From assembly GCF_000948285.1 (NCBI RefSeq), contig NZ_JYBP01000003.1:2728001-2792000 (forward strand): a stretch of DNA of 64,000 bases. Reading direction: 5' to 3'. The first letter of the stretch is position 1. Each line of letters begins with the position of its first letter. This DNA comes from Geobacillus kaustophilus (GTDB lineage Bacteria > Bacillota > Bacilli > Bacillales > Anoxybacillaceae). A program made the translations under genes and the position numbers. Below, piece after piece: positions 40,986 to 56,211 of this stretch. The notes below the pieces were generated by a model that did no database searches, was not told where the DNA came from, and saw only the letters and a list, made by a program, of their open reading frames with translations.

Positions 40986-43160
40986 CTATGCTTTCTCAAT
41001 CGGCGCAAATTTAGCGAGCAGACGTTTAATGCCGATCGGGCTCGGGAAGGCGATATCGAGTTCTTGGTCGTCGCCTTCGCCGCGAACGCTGACGACAGTG
41101 CCCACTCCCCATTTCCGGTGGTTCGCCCGGTCGCCGACTTTCCACGCCCCGACAGCGCTGCCTGCCCGCAAGCGAACGGGCGCTAGGCGGGAAACAGGCG
41201 GTTTTCCGCGCGAGACCGTCTCCAGCAAATGCGCTGGAATCTCATCTAAAAAGCGCGACGGCGGGTTCATTTGGATGTTGCCAAACAGCGTCCGCATTTG
41301 TGCGTTCGTTAGCACGAGCTCTTCCTCAGCACGGGTGATGCCGACATACGCCAGCCGCCGCTCTTCTTCCATTTCATCATCATCTTCAAGTGAACGAATG
41401 TGCGGAAAAATGCCTTCTTCCATGCCAATCAAAAACACAACCGGAAACTCAAGCCCTTTGGCGGCGTGCAGCGTCATTAAGACGACGGCATCGTTCTTGT
41501 CCGCCTGATCCGCCCCATTCAGCTCGTCCAAATCGGAAATGAGCGCCAAGTCGGTTAAAAAGGCGACGAGCGATTTATCATCGCTTACGTTTTCAAAATG
41601 CTTCGTCACCGACAAAAACTCGTCCAAGTTCTCAAGCCGGCTTTGCGCTTCGATCGTCCGCTCCGCCTTGAGCATCTCACGGTAGCCCGATTTGTCGAGC
41701 ACCTCTTCCACAAGTTCCGTCACCGAAACGTATTCTTGCAGCTGTGTCCATTGCTCAAGCTGTCCGCGGAACGCCGCAAGCGCCCCGGCCGTCTTCGCGC
41801 TGAACCCGATCATCTCCAGCTCGCCGAGCGCTTCAAACAAGGACAGCTCATGCTCGGCCGCATAGCGGACAAGTTTGTCGATCGTAGAGGCACCGATGCC
41901 GCGCTTTGGCACGTTGATGATGCGAAGCAAGCTCAAATCGTCATCGGGGTTGGCGATGACGCGCAAGTAAGCGAGAATGTCTTTAATTTCTTTCCGGTCA
42001 TAGAACTTTAAGCCGCCGACGATTTGGTACGGAATGTTCGCTTTTAAAAACATTTCCTCGATGACGCGCGACTGGGCGTTCGTCCGGTAAAGCACGGCAA
42101 AATCGCGGTAGCGGCGCTCCCCGCGCTCAACCGCCTCTTGAATGCGGCGGGCGACAAACTGGGCTTCGTCCGCTTCGTTCATCGCTTCATAATAGACGAT
42201 CGGCTTCCCTTCCGGGTTTTCCGTCCACAACCGCTTTGGCTTTCGATTGACGTTATGTGCAATGATTTCATTTGCCGCCTGCAAAATACGTTTCGTCGAG
42301 CGGTAGTTTTGTTCAAGCAAAATGACTTTCGCGTTCGGGTAGTCGCGCTCAAACGACAATATGTTGCGAATGTCCGCCCCGCGCCACCGGTAAATCGACT
42401 GGTCGGCATCGCCGACGGCGCAAATATTTTGGAACCGCTCCGCGAGCTTTTTCACCAGCGTATATTGAGCGCGGTTCGTATCTTGGTACTCATCGATATG
42501 GATGTACTGGAACTTATACTGGTAATATTGAAGCACATCCGGCACGCGGTCAAACAAGTGGATCGTCGTCATGATCAAATCGTCGAAATCGAGCGAATGA
42601 TTGCGGAGAAGGCGCTGTTGATACTCTTGATACACGTCGCCGACGATCTTTTCGTAGTACGTCGATGCCCGCTTCGCGAATTGCTCCGGCGCGATCAAAT
42701 CGTTTTTCGCCGCGCTGATCGTCGCTAAAATCGTCCGCGGCTCAAATTTTTTTGGATCGATATTTTTTTCTTTCAAAATCGTTTTGATGACCGAAAGCTG
42801 ATCCGTCGGGTCGAGGATGGAAAAATTGCGGTTAATGCCGATGCGGTCAATATCGCGGCGCAACATGCGGACGCACATCGAGTGGAAGGTTGAAATCCAC
42901 ACCCCTTCCGCCGCTCCGCCTAAGAGCGCCTGCACCCGCTCTTTCATCTCGCGCGCCGCTTTGTTCGTAAACGTAATGGCCAAAATATTCCACGGCGCCA
43001 CCTGTTTTTCCGCCATCAAATAAGCGATCCGGTGCGTCAGCACGCGCGTTTTTCCGCTCCCCGCCCCCGCCATAATAAGCAAAGGGCCTTCCGTCGTCTT
43101 CACGGCTTCTTGCTGCTCTTTGTTTAAATGCGAAAGCAGCTTTTCTGACAAAAAGTTCAT
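40986..43160 (-). CDS. pcrA: ATP-dependent DNA helicase PcrA
   Basis: This UvrD/Rep-family (SF1A) 3'-5' helicase of about 724 residues is used in repair and rolling-circle replication. Motifs: Walker [16 protein letters not shown], Ia [63 protein letters not shown] and [15 protein letters not shown]. The C-terminus ([20 protein letters not shown]) is the PcrA tudor-like RNA-polymerase-binding domain. The start at MNFLSEKLL follows GGTGGAGACG. It sits between pcrB and ligA as in Bacillus. Confidence 0.96.
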   Translation of the reverse strand: MNFLSEKLLSHLNKEQQEAVKTTEGPLLIMAGAGSGKTRVLTHRIAYLMAEKQVAPWNILAITFTNKAAREMKERVQALLGGAAEGVWISTFHSMCVRMLRRDIDRIGINRNFSILDPTDQLSVIKTILKEKNIDPKKFEPRTILATISAAKNDLIAPEQFAKRASTYYEKIVGDVYQEYQQRLLRNHSLDFDDLIMTTIHLFDRVPDVLQYYQYKFQYIHIDEYQDTNRAQYTLVKKLAERFQNICAVGDADQSIYRWRGADIRNILSFERDYPNAKVILLEQNYRSTKRILQAANEIIAHNVNRKPKRLWTENPEGKPIVYYEAMNEADEAQFVARRIQEAVERGERRYRDFAVLYRTNAQSRVIEEMFLKANIPYQIVGGLKFYDRKEIKDILAYLRVIANPDDDLSLLRIINVPKRGIGASTIDKLVRYAAEHELSLFEALGELEMIGFSAKTAGALAAFRGQLEQWTQLQEYVSVTELVEEVLDKSGYREMLKAERTIEAQSRLENLDEFLSVTKHFENVSDDKSLVAFLTDLALISDLDELNGADQADKNDAVVLMTLHAAKGLEFPVVFLIGMEEGIFPHIRSLEDDDEMEEERRLAYVGITRAEEELVLTNAQMRTLFGNIQMNPPSRFLDEIPAHLLETVSRGKPPVSRLAPVRLRAGSAVGAWKVGDRANHRKWGVGTVVSVRGEGDDQELDIAFPSPIGIKRLLAKFAPIEKA

Positions 43161-43188
43161 CGTCTCCACCACCAATAAAACATATGTT

Positions 43189-43908
43189 CTATTTTACACC
43201 ATCTCTGCTCCGTTGACCAGCTGTCTGCTTCACCGCCGCCACCGTCGCCAACGCCTGTTCGAACGCATCATAAATCGCGTTGCCGACGACGACTGTATCA
43301 GCATAGCGCGCCATATCCGCCGCCTGCTCGGGCGTTGTGATGCCGCCGCCATAAAACAGCTGCACACGACCGAGCGCTTGTTTCACTTTTTCCACGAGAG
43401 CCGGATCGCCGTACGCCCCGCTATACTCCAGGTAAAAAATCGGCAGCTTGTACAAATGCTCGGCTAAACGGGCATATGCTACAACATCGTCAACACCGAG
43501 CTCCGTGTCGGCTTCCGTCAACTTGGCGGCTTTGCATTCCGGATTTAAAATGCAGTAACCTTCTGCGACAATCTCGTCCCAGTTCATGATATCGCCGTAT
43601 TGTTTCACGGCCTCGTGATGGCGGCTGACGATCCACTCCGCCTGCCGGCTGTTTAACACGATCGGAATGAAATACACGTCAAATCCCGGCGTCAACGCTT
43701 CGACGTCTGTGACTTCGAGCGCGCATGGCACGGAAAAACGGCGGATGCGAGCCAATAAATCAAGCACGTTGTCGATCGTCACCCCGTCGGTCCCGCCGAC
43801 GATGACGGCATCCGTTCCCGATTCGCAAAGGCGCTCAAGACGCTCGTCATCAATCGGTTTATTCGGGTCGAGTTTAAACACATGGCGCCAAGCGCGAATC
43901 TCCTCCAT
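43189..43908 (-). CDS. pcrB: Heptaprenylglyceryl phosphate synthase
   Basis: This TIM-barrel prenyltransferase of about 239 residues transfers a heptaprenyl chain to glycerol 1-phosphate. It starts [20 protein letters not shown] and shows [24 protein letters not shown]-like [12 protein letters not shown], and [13 protein letters not shown] for phosphate binding. The frame is open upstream; this ATG gives the family length. It directly precedes pcrA. Confidence 0.93.
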   Translation of the reverse strand: MEEIRAWRHVFKLDPNKPIDDERLERLCESGTDAVIVGGTDGVTIDNVLDLLARIRRFSVPCALEVTDVEALTPGFDVYFIPIVLNSRQAEWIVSRHHEAVKQYGDIMNWDEIVAEGYCILNPECKAAKLTEADTELGVDDVVAYARLAEHLYKLPIFYLEYSGAYGDPALVEKVKQALGRVQLFYGGGITTPEQAADMARYADTVVVGNAIYDAFEQALATVAAVKQTAGQRSRDGVK

Positions 43909-43962
43909 AGCGGTAACCCTCCACTCATTTCTCCATTGTTCCATTATAACAAATCCGCAAAA

Positions 43963-43999
43963 AGAAAAGGAGTTCCTTTGCAAATGGAAGGAATCTCCT
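43963..43999 (-). terminator. yerC terminator
   Basis: On the minus strand AAGGAGATTCCTT and AAGGAACTCCTT pair, followed by TTCTTTTT, just after the yerC stop. Confidence 0.72.
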
Positions 44000-44006
44000 T
44001 ACCGCG

Positions 44007-44342
44007 TCAGTCTGTGACCGCTTCGTTGGCTTCTTTCTCTTCTTGCTGTTGCTCCTCTTTAATGCGATCGAGCGCCATGGCGTAAGCGTCATTGCCGTAG
44101 TTGAGGCAGCGCTTGACTCGCGAAATCGTCGCCGTGCTCGCCCCAGTTTCCGTTTCGATTTTATGGTACGTATATCCTTCGCGCAGCATGCGGGCGACCT
44201 CGAGCCGCTGGGCGAGCGCCTGGATTTCATTCACGGTGCATAAATCATCGAAAAAACGGTAACACTCTTCTAAATCGCGCAGCGACAAAATCGCTTTAAA
44301 CAGTTGATCCAACTCTCTGCCGCGCAGTTTGTCAATTTGCAT
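44007..44342 (-). CDS. yerC: TrpR-like YerC/YecD family protein
   Basis: This 111-residue protein starts MQIDKLRGRELDQLFKAILS. A TrpR-type helix-turn-helix (EVARMLREGYTYHKIETETG ASTATISRVKRCL) defines the YerC/YecD family of putative transcription regulators. The C-terminus is a charged tail (EEQQQEEKEAN). AAGCAAGGAGGAAACAGCT precedes the ATG, fixing the start well inside a longer open frame. Its target is unknown. Confidence 0.9.
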   Translation of the reverse strand: MQIDKLRGRELDQLFKAILSLRDLEECYRFFDDLCTVNEIQALAQRLEVARMLREGYTYHKIETETGASTATISRVKRCLNYGNDAYAMALDRIKEEQQQEEKEANEAVTD

Positions 44343-44463
44343 AGCTGTTTCCTCCTTGCTTTTGACGCAAAAAATGTGGTAGTCGGCAGCCGTCTTCCAA
44401 CTGCCGGCCGATGTGTCGATCCACGGCTCCTCCTGCCTTGCAGCGGACAAAGCAGGCGGTTCG

Positions 44464-45489
44464 CTATTTCCATTGAACGATCTCCAATTCTGGCACGATA
44501 TTGATCCACGTTTTTCCCGGCACGAATCCGATCGGAGCCCCGTTATGGTACGGCAGCAGCCGGCCGTCGACATTTTTCCATTCGATCGGCTGCATAACGC
44601 CGCCCTGAAGCAGGTACCCCTTGCCGCCGGAAGCAAGGTCGATGTCGCGCCGCCCATGGCTGTCGATCACTTGATGGCGGGCGGCGATGATCATGACGTT
44701 TTGCACAACAACTGGCTTACGGGTATCGTAATCGATCGTTTGCTCGCCGCCGCTGTACCGGTAATACCCTTTTTGTTCAGGAACATATTTGTATTCGACC
44801 TGGGCATAAGCTCGGTGCGAATAGGCGATGCGCACTGTCTCCACTTTCTCGCCGCTCGGTTCATCGGCGCGAAACGATAGCGGCGCGACTTCATCCGTCC
44901 AGGCATATCCGTTTTGTTCCGCCCCTTTTTCAATGTTGGCAAACGTAATGTACGAGTTGTGCGGCGCCTTGCGGAACGGGACGCGCTGAAACAGCGTGCC
45001 GTCGTAAAACAATCCGTTCAAATAGTCGATTCCGCCCCCCTCAAGCCGCGCTTTCGCCTCCGGACTCCAGCCGTGGCATACATACAGGGCATGGTAGCCT
45101 TCGCTCAAATCGATATAGTAATCGCGCGCGCTTCGCACCGGTCCGACCCGCTCCGGCAATTCGCTTTGGTACAACGCCAAAAAACGGGTGATATCGCCCT
45201 CGGCGAGCACCTCATACACGATGTCCGCCGCACGGAGCCCTGATTGCGGCCGCGCCTTCGGATGATTGTTGATCATCACGCCGACGACCCGTTGATGGAT
45301 GTCCCCTTTCGCCGGCAATCCGGTCAACGGAGACGTTTGTGTCTCCTCCGCCGGACGCTCAGACGACGGCTCCTGTGCATGATTCGATTTGGCCGGCCCG
45401 GCCTGTTTCGGCTCGCTTTTGGCCGTGCAGCCGCCTAACAACAATGCCGCGCAGCTGATGAAAAACAGCCAACGTTTCAATGGACACAC
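44464..45489 (-). CDS. yerB: YerB-like DUF3048 lipoprotein
   Basis: This 341-residue protein has a lipoprotein signal, WLFFISCAALLLGGCTAKSE (Cys after GG). A Pro/Gln/Ser-rich linker follows, then a DUF3048 domain with SPLTGLPAKGDIHQRVVGVM INNHPKARPQSGL and GPVRSARDYYIDLSEGYHAL. This matches YerB of Bacillus, of unknown function. It lies between yerA and yerC as in B. subtilis. Confidence 0.88.
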   Translation of the reverse strand: MCPLKRWLFFISCAALLLGGCTAKSEPKQAGPAKSNHAQEPSSERPAEETQTSPLTGLPAKGDIHQRVVGVMINNHPKARPQSGLRAADIVYEVLAEGDITRFLALYQSELPERVGPVRSARDYYIDLSEGYHALYVCHGWSPEAKARLEGGGIDYLNGLFYDGTLFQRVPFRKAPHNSYITFANIEKGAEQNGYAWTDEVAPLSFRADEPSGEKVETVRIAYSHRAYAQVEYKYVPEQKGYYRYSGGEQTIDYDTRKPVVVQNVMIIAARHQVIDSHGRRDIDLASGGKGYLLQGGVMQPIEWKNVDGRLLPYHNGAPIGFVPGKTWINIVPELEIVQWK

Positions 45490-45508
45490 AACCTTTTTCT
45501 TTTTTATT

Positions 45509-47260
45509 TTACCGCATTATTGAAGGAAAGAGTACCGTTTTGTGCATCACATCATAAATCCCGCGTTGCGTGACGCGCACATACGGCAGATGGGTGGACT
45601 GCAAAAAAAGCAGCGAATACACCGGGTCTTCGAAACGATACCCGCGCTCGCGCAACAAACGGACGAACGTTTTTTCTTCGTTCATCAGTTCGTTCATCTC
45701 CACGGGGGACATCATGCCTCCCAAAGGAAGCGGAAGTTCAAACAAAATCTCCCCCTCCTCGGCAAGGACAATGCCGCCGCCGATCTCATTCATCCGCTGG
45801 AAGGCGAGCAGCATATCTTCCTTATGTTTGCCGATCAAAATCAAATCCCCGGTGTTTGAGTAGGAACTCGCCAACCCACCAAGCGCTGATGCAAACCCTT
45901 TCAACATCGTATTGACACGCCAGCGGCCGTTTCGGTCAAACAAAGCCAAAAAGCATTCATCATGGTCATGACTTAAACGATCGCGCGACGTATCGATCGA
46001 TACGGAATACGGCTTTAAAATGACGGCGTTTTCCATGCGCAACCCCATCGGCATCGAAAATTGCAAATCATCCCAGTCAAGCTCCCATGACAACGACAGA
46101 GGCCGAATGCCAAAACGATCCCATTCCGGCTCCGGCCAAAGAGACGGTGCTTCTCCATCGCGCTTCACCCATTCTCCCTTGGCCAGCACTTGCACCGGCA
46201 TCGGGTCATGAGCCGAGCGCAAAAAGTTGATATGAGCGATGCGGCCGGTGGTGATGCTGCCGTGAAGATGCTCGATGCCGTAGTGACGGGCGGCGTTGAT
46301 CGTCGCCATCGCATAAGCATCGATCACCGGCACGCCGTGCTCCATCGCGATGCGGATGAGCCGGTCAATCACTCCGTCTTCATAAAATGATGGCGGCGAT
46401 CCGTCCGTTGTCAACAAACATTTGTCATAATGCCGAACGTCAAGCGCTTTCATTTCCTCAAGCAGCACCGGCAAATCCGGGCGGATCGATGAATGGCGGA
46501 GCGTAACGGTATAGCCGTGAGAAAGGCGCATATACACTTCCTTTCCCGTCATCGCCTCATGATCGCCATCCGCACCAAAGAGCGCCATTTTGACAAGCGT
46601 TTTTTCCGACGCACCGGGAAAATGCCCTTCAATTTTGCGGCGGCGCCGGTGCGCTTCTTGCATCCAATACAAAATGATGTCGTCGCCGCTCGCCACTTTT
46701 GGCCATGAGGTCAACTCACCGCCTTGAAGCACCACCTCTTGGTCAAGCCAGCGCTTGATCCGAGCATTGGACACTTGCTCCTCTTCGCGTTCAAGCTCCG
46801 TTTGCCCATCAAACCGGCACCACCAATACATCGATGTTGGAAGCGCATTCATTCCTTGCAAAAATAAAAACGCCTCTTCATCATCAAGCTGCAAAAGCAA
46901 AAACAAGTTGTCATTGAGGAGCGTTGTTGTCCCGTGCGCCGCTGCATAACGGGCAAATGAATGGGGATTATATAATTGAAACGGATGAACATGCGGCTCG
47001 ATGTAGCCAGGAACGAGCACATACCCACGGCAGTCGACGATCTCGCATACCTCGTCGACACGATCGGGGAACCGCTCGCCGGCATACACGATGCGATCGC
47101 CATGTATCCATATATTTCCCTTTACCCATTCACGAAAATACGAATGCAAATACGTCGCGTTTACTAATACTTTCGTCGGCGATTGTTTGCCATCGATGAT
47201 GGCTGCTTGTTCCCGCAGCTCACTGCCTTTCCATCGGTAACGTTGTTCGCCCATAGCCAT
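45509..47260 (-). CDS. yerA: Adenine deaminase-like amidohydrolase YerA
   Basis: This 583-residue metal-dependent hydrolase has the metal-binding VPGYIEPHVHPFQ (HxH), a carboxylate/histidine motif at EGHFPGASEKTLVKMALFGA, and a TTDGSPP motif carrying the catalytic Asp. The C-terminal half is the adenine-deaminase C domain. The family is called putative adenine deaminase YerA, and its true substrate is uncertain. A second ATG two codons in (47254) is an equally good start. Confidence 0.87.
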   Translation of the reverse strand: MAMGEQRYRWKGSELREQAAIIDGKQSPTKVLVNATYLHSYFREWVKGNIWIHGDRIVYAGERFPDRVDEVCEIVDCRGYVLVPGYIEPHVHPFQLYNPHSFARYAAAHGTTTLLNDNLFLLLQLDDEEAFLFLQGMNALPTSMYWWCRFDGQTELEREEEQVSNARIKRWLDQEVVLQGGELTSWPKVASGDDIILYWMQEAHRRRRKIEGHFPGASEKTLVKMALFGADGDHEAMTGKEVYMRLSHGYTVTLRHSSIRPDLPVLLEEMKALDVRHYDKCLLTTDGSPPSFYEDGVIDRLIRIAMEHGVPVIDAYAMATINAARHYGIEHLHGSITTGRIAHINFLRSAHDPMPVQVLAKGEWVKRDGEAPSLWPEPEWDRFGIRPLSLSWELDWDDLQFSMPMGLRMENAVILKPYSVSIDTSRDRLSHDHDECFLALFDRNGRWRVNTMLKGFASALGGLASSYSNTGDLILIGKHKEDMLLAFQRMNEIGGGIVLAEEGEILFELPLPLGGMMSPVEMNELMNEEKTFVRLLRERGYRFEDPVYSLLFLQSTHLPYVRVTQRGIYDVMHKTVLFPSIMR

Positions 47261-47350
47261 CCCGTCCCTTGTTTCCTAATCGTTCCATACAACCATTTTA
47301 ACGCACAAAAGCGACTTTCACAATAAAAAATATAAGGAGGGGGCAGACCG

Positions 47351-47596
47351 ATGACGAATATCGGCATTGTGAACGCATTCATTCGCATCACGGTTGGCCT
47401 GACTGTCATCGCCTGGGCCACCGCCCGCCTCGCACGGCGGCCATGGTGCACATCCTATTTGTGGGCCGCTTTGCTTGGGGCGATGAAAGTCGGAGAAGGG
47501 ATCACCCGTTTTTGTCCGATGACCGCCCTGTTTGACAATATGCAGCGCCGGCAGCTGCTTGAAGAGGAAAAGGAAGCAGTCGTTAATCCGACATGA
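47351..47596 (+). CDS. DUF2892 (YgaP-like) small membrane protein
   Basis: This 81-residue protein begins MTNIGIVNAFIRITVGLTVI and has two short hydrophobic hairpins, with CPMTALF near residue 55, as in the inner-membrane YgaP-type DUF2892 family. AAGGAGGGGGCAGACCG precedes the ATG. It is divergent from yerA. The function is unknown. Confidence 0.78.
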   Translation: MTNIGIVNAFIRITVGLTVIAWATARLARRPWCTSYLWAALLGAMKVGEGITRFCPMTALFDNMQRRQLLEEEKEAVVNPT

Positions 47597-47792
47597 GGGA
47601 GGACATCCGCCCGACGTTGCGCACCGCTTTTACCGATGTCTTCCATTCCACCGTCATTCGGTAAAATTTTTCACATCGTGAGCGATACGTGCTGCTGCGT
47701 ATCGAAGCGGCCAATGAAGAGTGCCAACTGTCAATGAAAGAGAAGAAAGCAAAATGATCCGCGGTTTGGCATTGTGGACTAGCCAAACATCA

Positions 47793-47826
47793 TCAAAAAA
47801 GGTGTCCCGCCGTGCGGGGACACCTT
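47793..47826 (-). terminator. Purine operon terminator
   Basis: AAGGTGTCCC and GGGGACACCTT form a stem with a T run on the minus strand, about 80 bases beyond the purD stop. Confidence 0.8.
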
Positions 47827-47849
47827 CCACTGCAAAGGAGTGAACCACC

Positions 47850-50765
<2,916 letters not shown>

Positions 50766-51353
50766 TCTCGATCCTTTCTTCTTGTTGTTCCGTTTCCGTC
50801 AGCAACATGCGCAACACCACCGGGTACAGCTCATGTTCGACTTGATGGATGCGCTCCTCCAGCGCCTCGATCGGCTCTCCCGGCACGACCGGAACGGCGC
50901 GCTGGGCAATGACTGGCCCGGTATCCATCCCCTCATCGACGTAATGAACGGTGACGCCCGTTTCACGGACGCCAGCCCGATACGCCTGGCCGATCGCATC
51001 TTTTCCCGGAAACGCCGGCAACAGCGACGGATGGATGTTGACGATTTTTCCCTCATAAGCCGAAAGCAACGTCGGCCCGATCAACCGCATATAACCGGCG
51101 AGCGCAATCCAGTCGATGCGGCGCTCCTTCAGCTCGCGCAAAATCTCGCCTTCAAACGCCGCTTTCGACGGGTAATCTTTCGGCGAAAACACAAAGGTCG
51201 GCACGTTTTCTCGTGCCGCTCGTTCGATCACTTTCGCCTCCGGGCGGTCGCAAACAAGGAGAGCGATCTCCGCCGGCAAATCACCGCGCTTCGCCGCGTC
51301 GACGATCGCTTGAAAGTTCGTTCCGCTGCCTGAAGCGAACACCGCAAGCCGCT

Positions 51354-52394
51354 TCATCCTTCGCTCCCTCCAGCACACGACACGCCCGCCCCTTCGATGA
51401 CTTCGCCGATGATGTACGCCGGCTCGCCCCGTTCCGAGAGCCACTCGACAAGCGGCGCCGCCGTTTCCGGGCTGACAGCGAGCACAAGGCCGATGCCCAT
51501 ATTAAAGACGGAAAACATCTCTTCTTCCGCAAGGTGGCCCTTTTCACGCAAAAAGTCAAAAATCGGCAGCACCGGCCATGAGCCGAGCCAAATGCGCGCA
51601 CCAAGCCCATCCGGCAGCATGCGCGGAATGTTTTCGATAAATCCGCCGCCGGTAATATGCGCCATCCCTTTGATCGTAAACCGCTCGCGCACGGAGTGCA
51701 ACAGTTTCGCATAAATGCGCGTCGGCTTCAATAACTCCTCGCCGAGCGGAACATCAAGCGGCTCGTAAATCTTATCAAGCGACAATTTCGCCTGTTCAAA
51801 CACGATGCGGCGCACAAGCGAATAGCCGTTGCTGTGCAGGCCGCTTGATGGCAACCCGACAAGCGCATCGCCCGCTTGAATCGTCTCTCCGGTCACAAGC
51901 TGCTCTTTTTCGGCAATGCCGACGGCAAACCCAGCTAAATCATACTCATTTTCATCATACATTCCCGGCATTTCCGCCGTCTCCCCACCGATCAGAGCGC
52001 AGCCGGCCTCGACGCAGCCGTCAGCCACCCCTTTGACAATGGCGGCGATTTTCTCCGGCACCGCCTTGCCGCAAGCGATATAATCAAGGAAAAAGAGCGG
52101 ATCCGCCCCTTGCACCGTGATGTCGTTGACGCACATCGCCACGCAGTCGATGCCGATCGTATCATGCCGGTCCAGCAAAAACGCGAGTTTCAGCTTCGTC
52201 CCAACGCCATCCGTGCCGGAGATGAGCACCGGCTGGCGGTAGTTGAGCGCCGATAGATCAAACAGGCCGCCAAACCCGCCAAGTCCGCCCAGCACTTCGG
52301 GACGCATCGTTTTTTGCACGTGCTCTTTCATGAGGGCGACAGCCCGATAACCGGCCTCGATGTCAACCCCTGCTTGTTTGTATGCCTTTGCCAC
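51354..52394 (-). CDS. purM: Phosphoribosylformylglycinamidine cyclo-ligase
   Basis: This protein of about 346 residues makes AIR from FGAM. It reads [20 protein letters not shown] (start GTG, with AAAGGAGG eight bases upstream), then [29 protein letters not shown] and [18 protein letters not shown]. It is complete. A 200-base gap separates it from purF upstream, in which I find no gene. Confidence 0.95.
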   Translation of the reverse strand: MAKAYKQAGVDIEAGYRAVALMKEHVQKTMRPEVLGGLGGFGGLFDLSALNYRQPVLISGTDGVGTKLKLAFLLDRHDTIGIDCVAMCVNDITVQGADPLFFLDYIACGKAVPEKIAAIVKGVADGCVEAGCALIGGETAEMPGMYDENEYDLAGFAVGIAEKEQLVTGETIQAGDALVGLPSSGLHSNGYSLVRRIVFEQAKLSLDKIYEPLDVPLGEELLKPTRIYAKLLHSVRERFTIKGMAHITGGGFIENIPRMLPDGLGARIWLGSWPVLPIFDFLREKGHLAEEEMFSVFNMGIGLVLAVSPETAAPLVEWLSERGEPAYIIGEVIEGAGVSCAGGSEG

Positions 52395-52594
52395 GTCAGC
52401 TTCCTCCTTTTCGTCACCCATCGCGCTCTAGAAGGTTGGTGATTGAATGAGAAATGGCAACATCACCGAACTTAAGGACTCGCTATGTCGATTTCACCAT
52501 CATTCTAGGCGACGCTCTCGCCGGGCGACGCTTCTTTCCTAGAAATGCGCTCACCGTCCTGGCCGGCGGCAGCCGCCCACTTTCAGCGCATCGT

Positions 52595-54007
52595 TCATTT
52601 CGCTGTCAGGCAAGGACGAGCCGCTTGGTCGAGGCGGGTCGGGTACCGGCCGGTGAAGCACGCCAAACATTGTCCGCGCTGCGGCGAGACGTCCGGGCGC
52701 CCGATAGCCTCAAGCATCCCTTCCTGGCTGATAAAGGCAAGGGAGTCAGCGCCAATCAAGCGCCGAATCTCTTCAACAGTGTGATTCGCCGCGATCAATT
52801 CTTCCTTTGACGAGGTATCAATGCCGTAAAAGCAAGGATGGGTGATCGGCGGCGCGCTGATGCGCACGTGCACCTCAACCGCGCCTGCTTCGCGGAGCAT
52901 CGTGACGATGCGCCGGCTCGTCGTCCCGCGCACGATCGAATCATCGACCATTACGACCCGCTTGCCGTCGACAACCCCGCGCACCGGCGACAGCTTCATT
53001 TTCACCCCTTGTTCGCGCAACGCCTGCGACGGCTGGATGAATGTCCGGCCGACATAGCGGTTTTTAATGAGCCCTAATTCGTACGGAATGCCGCTCGCTT
53101 CCGCATAGCCAATGGCGACGGAAATGCTCGAGTCGGGAACGCCGGTGACGATGTCGGCCTCCGCCGGCGCCTCGAGCGCTAGGCGTTTCCCCAGGTTTTT
53201 TCGAGCGGTATGGACGTTGATGCCATCGACATGGCTGTCCGGGCGAGCGAAATAAATATATTCCATGCTGCAAATGGACCGAGGTTGCTCGGGAGCGAAC
53301 CGTTCCGAGCGCACCCCTTCGCCGCTGATGATGAGCAGTTCCCCAGGCGCCACTTCCCGCTCGTACGTGGCGCCGATGACATCAAACGCGCACGTTTCCG
53401 AGGCGACGACATACGCTGAACCGAGCCGGCCGAGCGACAGCGGCCGAAACCCGTGCGGATCAAGCGCCGCATAGAGCGCCTTTTCCGTCAACAACAAAAA
53501 CGCAAACGCTCCTTCGATTTGACGAAGCGCCTCTTTCATTTGCCCGACAAACGTCGGCGCTTGACTGCGGCGGATGAGATGGGCGAACACTTCCGTGTCC
53601 GATGTCGTCTGAAAAATGCTTCCTTGCTCTTCAAGCGCGAGCTTCAACTCAACGGCGTTCGTCAAATTGCCGTTATGGGCTAACGCCATCGCGCCGGTTT
53701 GCGAGCGGAACAAGAGCGGCTGAACGTTTTCATAGCCGCCCCCGCCCGCCGTTGAATAGCGGACATGGCCGATGGCCGCCGCCCCTTTGAGCGCATCGAG
53801 CGTGCCACTTTGAAACACATCGGTCACCAACCCCAGCCCTTTATGTCCGGATAAGCTCCCGTTATGCGCGACAACGATGCCGGCCCCTTCCTGCCCACGG
53901 TGCTGCAGGCTGTGCAGTCCGTAATACGTGAGCCGGGCGGCGTCTTCATGCCCCCAAATGCCGAAAATGCCGCACTCCTCGTTCAATCCTTTGATTTCAG
54001 CAAGCAT
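52595..54007 (-). CDS. purF: Amidophosphoribosyltransferase
   Basis: This 470-residue enzyme performs the committed step of purine synthesis, PRPP plus glutamine to phosphoribosylamine. It starts [20 protein letters not shown]; the 11-residue leader is cleaved in Bacillus to expose Cys as the Ntn nucleophile. The PRPP motif [18 protein letters not shown] is intact. It overlaps purL by 25 bases. Confidence 0.96.
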   Translation of the reverse strand: MLAEIKGLNEECGIFGIWGHEDAARLTYYGLHSLQHRGQEGAGIVVAHNGSLSGHKGLGLVTDVFQSGTLDALKGAAAIGHVRYSTAGGGGYENVQPLLFRSQTGAMALAHNGNLTNAVELKLALEEQGSIFQTTSDTEVFAHLIRRSQAPTFVGQMKEALRQIEGAFAFLLLTEKALYAALDPHGFRPLSLGRLGSAYVVASETCAFDVIGATYEREVAPGELLIISGEGVRSERFAPEQPRSICSMEYIYFARPDSHVDGINVHTARKNLGKRLALEAPAEADIVTGVPDSSISVAIGYAEASGIPYELGLIKNRYVGRTFIQPSQALREQGVKMKLSPVRGVVDGKRVVMVDDSIVRGTTSRRIVTMLREAGAVEVHVRISAPPITHPCFYGIDTSSKEELIAANHTVEEIRRLIGADSLAFISQEGMLEAIGRPDVSPQRGQCLACFTGRYPTRLDQAARPCLTAK

Positions 54008-56211
54008 GGAATAGCCCCTTTCCAGACGTTCCGCATCTTGGCAACGGAAAGGTGAATGAGCGTCTCACCGTGCTCCCCGTTCACCACCAATGCGCCGTCG
54101 TCTGTCACTTCGCCGATTTGTTTCGCTTCAACCAGTTGCTCAAACGCCTCTTTTTGCTCTTTTTTCACCGAGACAACAAAGCGTGATTGCGTTTCGCTGA
54201 ACAGTTCACTGACGAGGTTACCGCCGATTGTCACCTTGGCGCCAAGCCCCGAAGCACCCATGACACACTCAGCAAGCGCAACGGCTAATCCTCCTTCGGC
54301 AATATCATGCGCTGACGCCACCACCCCCGCGCGGATCGCCGCAAGCAGCTGGCGCTGGCGGCTTGCTTCCACCTCTAAGTCGATCTCCGGTGCTTTTCCG
54401 AAAATGCGGCCTTCCAGCCATTTTTGCAGCTCGCTGCCGCCAAACTCCGGCTTCGCCTCGCCGATCACGTAAATGAGGTCGCCCGCTTGCTTAAACGACT
54501 GAGTCGTAATATGGGAAAGATCGTCAATGAGGCCGACCATGCCGACGACCGGCGTCGGATACACCGCCTCGCCGTTCGTTTCATTATACAGCGAGACGTT
54601 GCCGCTCACGACCGGCGTCTCGAGCGCCCGGCACGCTTCGCTCATTCCGTCGACCGCTTTTTCGAGTTGCCAGAAGATCTCCGGCTTTTCCGGGCTGCCA
54701 AAGTTGAGGCAGTCAGTAATGGCGAGCGGCTTCGCTCCGGAGCAGACGACATTGCGCGCCGCCTCGGCGACCGCGATTTTCCCGCCCGTTTCCGGATCCA
54801 AATACAAGTAGCGCGAGTTGCAATCCGTCGTCAGCGCAAGCGCCTTGTTCGTGCTGCGGATGCGCACGACCGCCGCGTCCGACCCCGGAGCGACGACCGT
54901 GTTCGTCCGAACCATGTAGTCGTACTGGTCGTACACCCACTCTTTGCTCGCAATCGTCGGCTGGGCGAGCAGCCCGAGCAATGTTTGATTGTAGTCTTCG
55001 ATGTGCGGAATATACGGCGGCATCGCTTGAAACTCGCGGTAATAGGCAGGCTCTTTCGACGGTTTATGATACACCGGCGCGTCTTTCGCCAAGGCGTCCA
55101 CCGGAATTTCCGCCGCCACCTCGCCGCGGAAGTACAAGCGAAGCATTTTGTCAGCGGTCACTTTGCCGATCGCTTTCGCTTCGAGACCGTATTTGGCAAA
55201 AATCGCGGCGATTTCGTCTTCACAACCTTGCTTGACGACAAGCAGCATCCGTTCCTGCGATTCGGACAGCATCATTTCGTACGGCGTCATGCCTGCCTCA
55301 CGCTGCGGGACGAGATCCAAATTCATTTCGATACCAAATCCGCCTTTGCTCGCCATCTCGGCGGATGAACTTGTGAGTCCTGCCGCCCCCATATCTTGAA
55401 TGCCGACTAACGCATCGGACTTGACCGCCTCAAGACACGCTTCCAGCAGCAATTTCTCCATAAACGGGTCGCCGACTTGCACGGCCGGACGCTTTGCTTC
55501 CGACTGTTCGCTCAACTCTTCCGAAGCAAACGTCGCCCCGTGGATGCCGTCGCGCCCTGTTTTCGCCCCGACGTACATGACCGTGTTGCCGACCCCGGTC
55601 GCCACGCCGCGCTGAATATCCTCATGGCGAATGATCCCGACGCACATGGCGTTGACCAATGGGTTGCCTTCATACGCCGGATCGAACTGCACCTCGCCGC
55701 CGACGGTCGGGATGCCGACGCAGTTGCCATACCCGGCAATGCCGGCGACGACATGCTCGAACAAATATTTGACGCGCGGCGACGTCAATTCGCCAAATCG
55801 AAGCGAGTTAAGCAGCGCGATCGGCCGCGCCCCCATCGAAAAGACGTCGCGGATGATGCCGCCGACCCCGGTCGCCGCTCCTTGGTACGGCTCGATCGCT
55901 GACGGGTGATTATGGCTTTCGATTTTAAACGCCACCGCCAGCCCGTCGCCGATATCGACAATGCCCGCGCCCTCGCCGGGCCCTTGCAGCACGTGCGGGC
56001 CATCCGTTGGGAATTTTTTTAACACCGGCTTCGAGTTTTTGTAGCTGCAATGCTCCGACCACATGACGGCAAAAATGCCGGTTTCCGTGTAGTTCGGCAG
56101 TCTCCCTAAAATCGCTTCAATGCGCGCAAACTCTTCATCTGTTAATCCCATCTCACGGTACAACTTTTGTTCTTTGATCATCGCCGCGCTCGGCTCAAGC
56201 AGTAACGACAT
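53983..56211 (-). CDS. purL: FGAM synthase subunit PurL
   Basis: This 742-residue ATP-dependent subunit works with PurQ and PurS. It contains [45 protein letters not shown] and GISDGGLAVAL-like [15 protein letters not shown]. It is the small-PurL form, in line with separate purQ and purS genes. It overlaps purQ by 17 bases. Confidence 0.96.
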   Translation of the reverse strand: MSLLLEPSAAMIKEQKLYREMGLTDEEFARIEAILGRLPNYTETGIFAVMWSEHCSYKNSKPVLKKFPTDGPHVLQGPGEGAGIVDIGDGLAVAFKIESHNHPSAIEPYQGAATGVGGIIRDVFSMGARPIALLNSLRFGELTSPRVKYLFEHVVAGIAGYGNCVGIPTVGGEVQFDPAYEGNPLVNAMCVGIIRHEDIQRGVATGVGNTVMYVGAKTGRDGIHGATFASEELSEQSEAKRPAVQVGDPFMEKLLLEACLEAVKSDALVGIQDMGAAGLTSSSAEMASKGGFGIEMNLDLVPQREAGMTPYEMMLSESQERMLLVVKQGCEDEIAAIFAKYGLEAKAIGKVTADKMLRLYFRGEVAAEIPVDALAKDAPVYHKPSKEPAYYREFQAMPPYIPHIEDYNQTLLGLLAQPTIASKEWVYDQYDYMVRTNTVVAPGSDAAVVRIRSTNKALALTTDCNSRYLYLDPETGGKIAVAEAARNVVCSGAKPLAITDCLNFGSPEKPEIFWQLEKAVDGMSEACRALETPVVSGNVSLYNETNGEAVYPTPVVGMVGLIDDLSHITTQSFKQAGDLIYVIGEAKPEFGGSELQKWLEGRIFGKAPEIDLEVEASRQRQLLAAIRAGVVASAHDIAEGGLAVALAECVMGASGLGAKVTIGGNLVSELFSETQSRFVVSVKKEQKEAFEQLVEAKQIGEVTDDGALVVNGEHGETLIHLSVAKMRNVWKGAIPCLLKSKD